DNA of 64,000 nucleotides from contig JAJQJQ010000014.1 in the NCBI GenBank assembly GCA_028622995.1, forward strand, positions 3,968,001 through 4,032,000, in the 5' to 3' direction. Below the pieces are notes generated by a model. That model searched no databases. It saw only the letters and a list, made by a program, of their open reading frames with translations, and had not been told where the DNA came from. Source of the stretch: Panagrolaimus kolymaensis (lineage: Eukaryota; Nematoda; Chromadorea; Rhabditida; Panagrolaimidae). Below, in pieces: positions 57,447 to 64,000 of this stretch (positions are counted from its first letter, which is position 1; the number at the start of each line of letters is the position of its first letter). The translations under genes and the position numbers were made by a program.

Positions 57447-58775
57447 CATCAATCACAGGTATGTAAAAATTTTTCTTTCTTTAAAAATCTCTGTTAATTT
57501 ATTAATAAAAGGTTCATTTTTTAAGGTTCGAGTACCAAATCTTGCGGCAACATAGAAAATGACGTTTAAAAAATTAGAATATTCCTGCGAATTCATTTTT
57601 TCCCATTTTTTGTGTGTTTGATTTCCCTTTTTTTTTATGTCGGTATTTTTGACCACTGTTTTTTTTCTTCAAATTTTAAATAAATATTGTATTTTTTGGA
57701 AAATAAAAATTTAAATAACGCTAACAAACTTTTTCGAAATTTTAACGGGTTAATTTTTTAATATCGATTCATGCTTTTAAATTTATCAAACCAAAAACTT
57801 TTTTTGACCTTTTTAATTTTTGTAAAGTTAAATAATTTGTATACTTTAAATTTATTTTTATTAGTGTCCATGCGCATGAAAATGAAAGAGATCGAAAGCA
57901 CAATAATGCAAATATCATTTAACAGAAAATTCAACATGGAAAAAGTTTTATTATTTTATAGTCATAATAATTGACCTTATATTGCTATCAATCTTTTATT
58001 AGAAAAGTTAATAATAAAATTTAAACCCTTTCCTTTATTAATTTTAACTAACAAAAAAGTAGGAAAAAAATAAAATCAAATATTCAAAACAAAACAAAAA
58101 ATTATTTTAGTGAGAGAAAAAAGGAAAAACTAAAACTATATCTTTTTATAATAAAAAAACAAAAAAAAAAGAAAATTTGCGTTACCATAGACAAAAAAAT
58201 AATTTTCATGTTTCCATGGTAGTCCTATTTCGCAAGAATTAGGGAAATGGTTTTTTTGCTGTCATGGATTTTATAGAAACTTGGAAAGCGTTAAGATGAT
58301 TTCAAAAGTAACAAACTTTTTAAAAAGAATAATGGTGAATTTAAGTTTTAAAACGAAATTTAAAACATATTTGTTTGCCACAAAAAAAATTGACGGATAA
58401 ATACATGGAAACCTTTTTTGCTTTTATTTTTCCAGAATATAAAAACTGCATATTTTTTTATTCTCTTTGAGTGTATTTTATATTGCCTTTGTGAGAGTTT
58501 TAATCCAAAAAATTAAAATCTGTTTTCAAGAAAATTTGAATTCAAGCAAATAAAAAAATCATAATTTATTTATATAATAAAAACAAAAGAGTATAAAAAA
58601 TAACTGACAAAATGTGAAAAACAATTGAAGAATGATTTTAAGAATTCATTTGAAATGTTTTTGTAATAGCTTATAAAAAAATTAGAAAAAAATATAGAGT
58701 TGGATGAAAATCAAATAAAATTCTTAGAAGAAAAAAAATGGAGATAAGAAATCAATATTTTTTTGGAAGCGACCG
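57447..58775. other. Intergenic, no gene seen
   Basis: A/T-rich; short ORFs at 57453-57656 and 57771-57974 have no motif. Confidence 0.45.
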
Positions 58776-59408
58776 TTAAACATTATTAAATGTAACAGGA
58801 ATGCATGCATGTTGATTTGGGCTTATTTGAATATATTCTTTCCCGTCTTGAATTTTAAACACTTTAGCACTAACATGCTTCTTGTTCACACGGCATTTTT
58901 TACAGCGATAAATATTTTGATTACTATCCCAAAAATATTTATATGCTGATTTACTCGTTTCGTCCGTAAAAATGAGTAAATTCTTGCGAATTTTTCCATA
59001 AATAACCCTCTCAAATAGTATATAATATGGAGGTTGAATAATTATTTTAACATTATTTGAAGACGACAAAATGTGTTGAAGGACCTTTCCATCGAAAAAG
59101 ATGCCTTTGCAGAATTCATTTTCTTTACAAAAGCATAAAAGGCGGTAGTTACAATTAGGGGAATCTATGCCACAAAGAATTTTAACATTATCAATTATAT
59201 GACATCGTTTGACGAGATTTTGAGTATTTTGATTGATAGATGCAAAAGTTTTTAAAGTTTGTGGATCAAAAATTTCAGCGAATCGTCGTTGACAAACATA
59301 TGGAAGAGTTGGGAAATCAAAGGTTTCTTCAGAGCATCGTTTTCGTTTGAGGTTTTTAGAAATACACGATTCCATATTTTTTATTTCATTTGATCCCATA
59401 TTAGCCAT
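58776..59408 (-). CDS. F-box-like protein with C-terminal zinc-binding motif, paralog 2
   Basis: A 210-residue single-exon ORF. The start at 59408 (MANMGSN) is preferred over an upstream ATG at 59513 because it lies at the same place relative to the acceptor-like AAG as in paralog 1. FDFPTLPYVCQRRFAEI and DPQTLK are identical in paralogs 1 and 2. The middle has ENEFCKGI, and the C-terminus has CKKC...NQHAC. The extra N-terminal residues before 59408 are hydrophobic and look like an untranslated leader. It is probably functional. Confidence 0.68.
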   Translation of the reverse strand: MANMGSNEIKNMESCISKNLKRKRCSEETFDFPTLPYVCQRRFAEIFDPQTLKTFASINQNTQNLVKRCHIIDNVKILCGIDSPNCNYRLLCFCKENEFCKGIFFDGKVLQHILSSSNNVKIIIQPPYYILFERVIYGKIRKNLLIFTDETSKSAYKYFWDSNQNIYRCKKCRVNKKHVSAKVFKIQDGKEYIQISPNQHACIPVTFNNV

Positions 59409-60010
59409 AATCCAAGCACTTAAATAAAAAATATATAATATTTTTTCGTCTGAGACAAAACTATAAACGAATGAATGAAAAACCAACAAAAAAAATAGGT
59501 AGGAAGACTTCACTAAAATTTCAGACAGATAAAGACTATTCTTATTTTTTCAAGTGATAGTCTCAAATATCACTTTAATTATTTTGACAAAATGAGAAAT
59601 GACATCTTTTATTTTGTTTTTGTCTTATTTGCTTTGCTATTGATGCCAAAACAATGCATATTTTCACTTATCTTTTTTTTGTTAAAAAATTTGATATCAA
59701 AGTTGTAATAAAAGCATTCTCAAAAGAAGGGCAGGAAAGCTGGCAAATTTGTTGAAACAAAAAAAAGTAAAATTTAATTTGTATTATAAAAAGTTTATGT
59801 TCCAAAAATAAAACTCTGTGTTTTCAAAAGACTTTCAACTTTTAAAATGAAAATTCATATTTATTTTTAAATAAAAAAGGAAACAAAGAAAGAAAATATA
59901 TTCAAAATTCAAATAATCGGTGCTATTGAATTTGTGGAAGCTTATAAAAAAATGAAAAGAAACCAATTTTAGACTCGGTAAAATCACAATTTACTAAAAT
60001 TCTTTAATAT

Positions 60011-60703
60011 TTAAAAATATTTGTTTAATAAAATTGTAATGAGCGTTTCTGTTGCTTGAAAAATAATATACTTTTGAACGTTGGCCATAGCAATGGAATT
60101 CATATAGTTTGACAAAAGAAGAGGTTGACATACATGAACATTTTTATCAAATTGAAGATATTCTTCTCCTAAATGATTTGTAATAAGTTTTGCAGAGACA
60201 CGATGATTGAGTTTAAAGCATTTTTGACAACAAAACTTATGACGACTGCGCTTATACCTTTTAAAAATATAATATTTTGAATCGCCAGCAAAAATCATTA
60301 AATACACACTTTTTTCTCCTTTAAAAATAATTTCAAATGTTTCTTTATTTAAAGGTAAAAAACTTTTTTGAAAATCAACTTTTGATAAAATTTGTTGAAT
60401 GAAATGTTTTTCATCGTTTATAATACCTTTGCAAAATTCTTTTCTTTTTTTGCAGAAACAAAAAACAGAATATTTGCATTTGAGTAAAGAATTACCGCGA
60501 TAAACAATTTCGACTTTTTTAATAAAATGGCATCGTTTGGCAAGTTTTTTTGTTGCCGAGTTAATGGAGGCAAAGCATTTCAAAGTTTGAGGATCACAAA
60601 TTTCAGCGAATCGTCGTTGACAAACATATGGAAGCATTGGGAAATCAAAAGTTTCATCAACCGATCCTTTACGTTTAAGGCTGTTAGAAATATTTGATTC
60701 CAT
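60011..60703 (-). CDS. F-box-like protein with C-terminal zinc-binding motif, paralog 3
   Basis: A 230-residue single-exon ORF with the same FDFP-LPYVCQRRFAEI start (one Met replaces Thr) and a C-terminal CCQKC...VHVC motif. It continues 35 residues past the zinc motif, with an unrelated hydrophobic/Thr-rich end that paralogs 1 and 2 lack. The first two paralogs are nearer to each other. The FCKGII block is retained. The end may be read-through into neighbouring sequence after loss of the ancestral stop. Confidence 0.66.
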   Translation of the reverse strand: MESNISNSLKRKGSVDETFDFPMLPYVCQRRFAEICDPQTLKCFASINSATKKLAKRCHFIKKVEIVYRGNSLLKCKYSVFCFCKKRKEFCKGIINDEKHFIQQILSKVDFQKSFLPLNKETFEIIFKGEKSVYLMIFAGDSKYYIFKRYKRSRHKFCCQKCFKLNHRVSAKLITNHLGEEYLQFDKNVHVCQPLLLSNYMNSIAMANVQKYIIFQATETLITILLNKYF

Positions 60704-61148
60704 ATTATTCGTTCCAAAAGATTATTCAATAAAATATCCAAATTAAAAAAACCCAACCTTTCTTTTAGAACACATATACCAGTGAATGAACAACAATAGT
60801 CCAAAACTGAAGGTAAAAAAAAATAGGTCACTAAAATTTCAGCGAAGCATCTTTTTATTTTTTAAGTGATGGCCTTATTTGCCACTTTATTAATTTGGAA
60901 AAACTTTAACCTAACTTTTGTGTTTGTTTGTGGTTCTTAAAGATGAGTTGTGAGCCGCCAGGCTCTCCAGATTGGAGCTAAAAACAGTTTTTAGTAAAAA
61001 TATATGAAAAGAGAAAATCAATAAAATGAAGAAAAAAATTATTTATTATTTTTCTCCCTACGTTTTCTAGAGTCGATTGAGATAGAAAATGTTAAAAGAT
61101 TCTATTAATTTGATCCTTTTTTCAAACTTCGCTGCTGGATATTAAAAT

Positions 61149-61298
61149 ATGCAAGTTGTGGGCGCTTCTTTCGTGGATAAAGAACATACTGCTTCTCAAG
61201 AAGCTACTTATCAAGCAGAGCTAAAAATGAAAAAAGCAGTGAAAGATAAAGAAAAAAAGCTTAGGAGATCGATCCAACATATCAGAAAAACAAAATGA
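61149..61298 (+). CDS. Short basic ORF of uncertain status
   Basis: A 49-residue ORF from ATG 61149 rich in Lys and Ala, lying just behind a partial match to the arm of the 52712-52916 element. There is no recognisable motif, and it could be part of a decayed element or a chance frame. Confidence 0.15.
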   Translation: MQVVGASFVDKEHTASQEATYQAELKMKKAVKDKEKKLRRSIQHIRKTK

Positions 61299-61707
61299 GT
61301 GATAAACAAAAGGGCACGCTGTCCGTTGATACCTTTTTGCTTTTCAATGTTTATTAAAATTTATGTTTTTATTTTTTGCATTTTTTTAAAGATCATCGTC
61401 TGAAGTTTTGATAAGGGTTTTTTATAAATATGTTTTTTGAAATATTTCCAGCCAATTGATTGTCAAAACATTGCTTTTCACGATAAAAAAATAAATAATG
61501 AAAATAAACAAAAGTTTATTTTGTGTAAAAAATGAATGGAGTATATATTTTTTTATTTTTTGTCGCGTATTTTATTTTGAATAGAAGCAGCAAAGAATCA
61601 TTCTTACATTATAGGAATTATTATTTTTGTTTTTTTATCACTTAATGAATAATAAAAATAATAGCATTACGCGACAAAAAATACATTTTTTCCCACCGAG
61701 TTTTGAG

Positions 61708-61715
61708 TATAAATA
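61708..61715 (+). promoter_or_regulatory. TATA-like box upstream of the small peptide gene
   Basis: TATAAATA about 250 bp before the ATG at 61958; an untranslated leader or intron would be needed to link them. Confidence 0.3.
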
Positions 61716-61957
61716 ACCACCTTTTAAAATAAAAAGAGTCGTTCCATATCATTCCACCTTTCATGATATGGTATTTTAAAGAGTGTAAAAATATTAGCAA
61801 AAAATTTTTTTACGAGCGTGATTTGTTACTCTGTAATTATTTTATATTTCTAATTAAATCTCATTTTTCTCGGGAAGAAAACATTGGTAAATATGCTAAA
61901 CTACGTATATTTTTTTTTAGATTCTTAAAACTCAAAACAACAAACTAACCAAAAAAA

Positions 61958-62092
61958 ATGGAAAAAACTCCTGAAGTTGTTGGCGAAACAGGAAAGAATG
62001 TTGTTAAAGCCGCTGGTGGCATTGTTGGGGAATTCATTAACCAAACCGAACAAGTTGCCGATAAAATTTACGAAGTCGTCAATAAACACTGA
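61958..62092 (+). CDS. Small 44-residue amphipathic protein
   Basis: The ATG is preceded by an A-rich leader. The 44-residue product has a Gly/Val/Ala-rich helix (ETGKNVVKAAGGIVGEFINQ) and a second helix (EQVADKIYEVVNKH). It lacks a signal peptide. In style it is like short LEA-type or amphipathic helix proteins, but it is too short to assign. The codon use and start context look real, and a polyadenylation-type region follows. It was missed by a length threshold of 60 residues. Confidence 0.55.
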   Translation: MEKTPEVVGETGKNVVKAAGGIVGEFINQTEQVADKIYEVVNKH

Positions 62093-62661
62093 ATGGAATT
62101 CAAATTTTACTAAAAAATAATATTTCCAATTAATTTTTTACTCTTAACTTATGTAAATTGTAACTATGTAACAAATATTACCATATAAAAAATTTTAAAC
62201 ATAATTTAATTTAAATTTTTTATATTGATTTTTATGAGCATTTCAAAAAATGTAAACAAAGTTTTAAAACTCGTCATTTAAAGTTATGATAATTTAAAAA
62301 ATGTTATAATTAATGATTTTCAAAAAAATAATCCAAAATTTATTAAATCGTTAGTTGCATACTAATCAATATAGAACTTTTTAGACCGCACAAAAAGGGT
62401 AATAAAATTTTTGTTTCTTATCAACAAAAAAAGAAGGTTTCAGTAAGCAAAAACTTAAAATGATTTCTTTTTTGTTTTTTTTTATCAGCGTAAAAAAGGG
62501 AGAGACTACGTTTTTATTTCTTACGTATGTATGACTAACCTTCAACTCAGAATTTTTTTGCCATAAAAAATATAAAGTTTGTTTTAAATTTATTAAAAAG
62601 CATTTCAAATATTTTTAAATGAATCAAAAAATAAAAAAAGAAGCAATTATTTACGTATCTT
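62093..62661. other. Intergenic, no gene seen
   Basis: A/T-rich. Confidence 0.45.
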
Positions 62662-63232
62662 TCATACATAGTGTTCCAAAGGCGGTTGCTGCTGCTTCAT
62701 TGTGGGGAAGGAAGATTGGGCATCCACAGTCCTACTAACATATGTGATTTTCTTCTTTTTTGTTTCAACTTGTGTGGAATTATCGACTTTAGGATCCATA
62801 ACAGTAGGTGTTGAATTGTTGTTGATTGGAGGAACTTGATTTTGAGATGAGGGCTTTACAACCCCAGTTCGTGGTTGATGGTTACATGTTTGTGGAAGAG
62901 AACGAATTTCTGCTTCTTTCCGCTGATTATCAGGAGCTTTACTCTTTTCTTTTTTACAAAATTTATAAACCAAAATTACCAGAATAGCCAATGACACAAT
63001 AAAAATAAGAAAAATAAATATAAATGAAAAAAATTCCCAATTGTTTCCATCATTATCTTTCTTTTCTTCAGACTAAAATTTATATATAAAATAAAAATAC
63101 AAAGTATGTTTATAAATTTATTACCTTGTTAATAATAAATCGAAGATAGTTTTTTGTTTCATCAAAAAACTGAAGAATCGAATCATCTGCGTCAAAATAA
63201 ATTACATGACGGTCATTATTAACAGGGGCCAT
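62662..63232 (-). CDS. Single-pass membrane protein with Pro/Gln-rich cytosolic tail
   Basis: Two exons (63232-63125, 63072-62662) encode 172 residues. An N-terminal acidic segment (VIYFDADDSILQFF) leads to a transmembrane helix (FIFIFLIFIVSLAILVILVY, about 50-70) with a KFCKKEK stop-transfer. A disordered tail follows, rich in Pro, Gln, Asn and Lys, with a KKKK run and a terminal HYV. No signal peptide is seen, so it is probably a type III or tail-in membrane protein. Family unknown. It is neighboured by a similar Lys-rich TM protein at 63662, but the two are not obviously homologous. Confidence 0.68.
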
Positions 63233-63661
63233 TTAAGATTCCTTGAAATAGCACTTCAGAATCGATCAAATAAAACTTTTAAAAAATGTTTAAAAAAAAC
63301 GTCGGAAACGGTTAAATATGAAATGAAAACTTTCATTTCTTTTTCTTTCTTCCCATCATTATCAATGAATCAAAACAAAAAAGAGGGAAATAAACAACGT
63401 AAAATGAAAATACAAAACAAATCAAAAGAAAACCCAATATACAACATTTCATTTTCTTTTAAAAACATAAATCTTTAAAAAAATAAAAATAACATTGTAG
63501 GTTCTTCATTTTTTAAGCGTTTTAGCAACTAAAAAAACTTCTCAAAACCACGTTGAAAAACAAACAAAGGAACATATACCATCAAAAAATAAAATTAGCT
63601 TTATTATTAAATTCAAAACACAAATAAATTATAAATTAAAAGAACATAAATAAAAAATGCC
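63233..63661. other. Intergenic, no gene seen
   Basis: A/T-rich. Confidence 0.45.
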
Positions 63662-64000
63662 CTATTTTTTGCCGGTGACCTTCTTCTTTTTCTTTGATGG
63701 AGCTTCAAAATCCGAGTTAACAGTGAAGAATTTAGTTCCTTTGGTTCCATCATCAACTGTATCAAGCTTTTTAATAGTTGTTTCATCTCCAGCAACAGTT
63801 GTATTTCCAACAGTCTCACTTTGTGATTTCTTAGCCTTTGATTTCTTTTGAGATTTGACATTAGAATATTTGGACATTTCAGTACCAGCTGCTGTTGTAG
63901 CTGCTTCAGTTTCTTCAACCGTTTCAGATTTTCTTTGATTTGCACCACGACGTTCGAAGATGATTAAAATAATGAATACAACCAACAAAAGAACATCGAT
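63662..64000 (-). CDS. Partial single-pass membrane protein with basic tail, cut by window edge
   Basis: The frame is open from the right window edge through a hydrophobic helix (VLLLVVFIILIIF) to a TAG at 63662. It then carries a stop-transfer ERRGANQRK and a disordered tail with Glu/Thr/Ala and Lys-rich stretches ending in KKKKKVTGKK. The N-terminus lies outside the window. Overlapping frames in both directions are shadows. No family recognised. Confidence 0.6.
   Translation of the reverse strand: MDVLLLVVFIILIIFERRGANQRKSETVEETEAATTAAGTEMSKYSNVKSQKKSKAKKSQSETVGNTTVAGDETTIKKLDTVDDGTKGTKFFTVNSDFEAPSKKKKKVTGKK

Noticed and set aside
57520..57545. GGTTCGAGTACC considered as a tRNA T-arm
   Set aside because: No matching D-arm, anticodon arm or acceptor stem nearby.
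60940..60990. GC-richer hairpin-like stretch (GAGCCGCCAGGCTC) considered as a tRNA or RNA gene
   Set aside because: No cloverleaf, no B-box-like sequence, too short.
1..64000. CRISPR arrays, bacterial operons or phage genes
   Set aside because: The window is eukaryotic: short spliceosomal introns throughout and no spaced identical repeats.

Overview
This window is nuclear DNA from a nematode, most likely a free-living clade IV (panagrolaimid-type) worm. The sequence is very AT-rich. Genes are split by short GT-AG (and some GC-AG) introns, and several first exons sit directly behind a splice acceptor, which suggests spliced-leader trans-splicing. The gene families are typical of nematodes: Str/Srd-like serpentine chemoreceptors, C-type lectins, a GH25 lysozyme, a CYP2-clan P450, and F-box-like families. 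Species assignment is inference from gene content; no rRNA or tRNA was seen. All exon boundaries were worked out by hand from splice sites and frame continuity, not from transcripts.

Layout. 0-8 kb: a truncated 3' coding end, two relics of a serpentine receptor, a TSPO-like gene (-), a lone gag-like ORF (-), and an intact receptor (+). 8-12 kb: a secreted papain-family peptidase fused to two vWA domains and a TSP1-like module. 11.8-21.6 kb: two 604-bp inverted copies of a small secreted protein of the S1/SPH (plant self-incompatibility S1) fold, enclosing a P450, a C-type lectin, a second receptor (-) and a hAT-type MITE. 23-31 kb: a C/EBP-like bZIP protein, an RGG/Q-rich protein (-), a 5'-truncated multi-span membrane protein next to an inverted repeat, an ABHD17-like hydrolase and a GH25 lysozyme. 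31.8-40.8 kb: a divergent Hsp70-related family with an apparently permuted domain order (one intact copy, two decayed), a 388-bp foldback element, and a large fused gene with an F-box-type region. 40-46 kb: an F-box/zinc-motif gene, two His-rich secretory genes and a Ly6-like/galectin-like gene. 47-57 kb: a third receptor, a galectin-like gene fragment, a double C-type lectin, three clustered Ly6-like genes (one with an in-frame TGA, one cut short by a transposon end), a minimal J-domain gene, and two foldback elements. 58-64 kb: two more F-box/zinc paralogs, a 44-aa peptide gene and two Lys/Pro-rich single-pass membrane proteins.

How they fit together: much of the content is sensory (receptors) or secreted and surface-exposed (lectins, lysozyme, peptidase-vWA, Ly6-like, His-rich peptides, S1-like), as expected of an environment-facing, fast-turnover chromosome arm. 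Duplicates, relics and recent foldback insertions all point to rapid birth and death of genes. The best candidates for something undescribed are the peptidase-vWA-vWA-TSP1 protein, the S1/SPH-like inverted pair, and the permuted Hsp70-like family.
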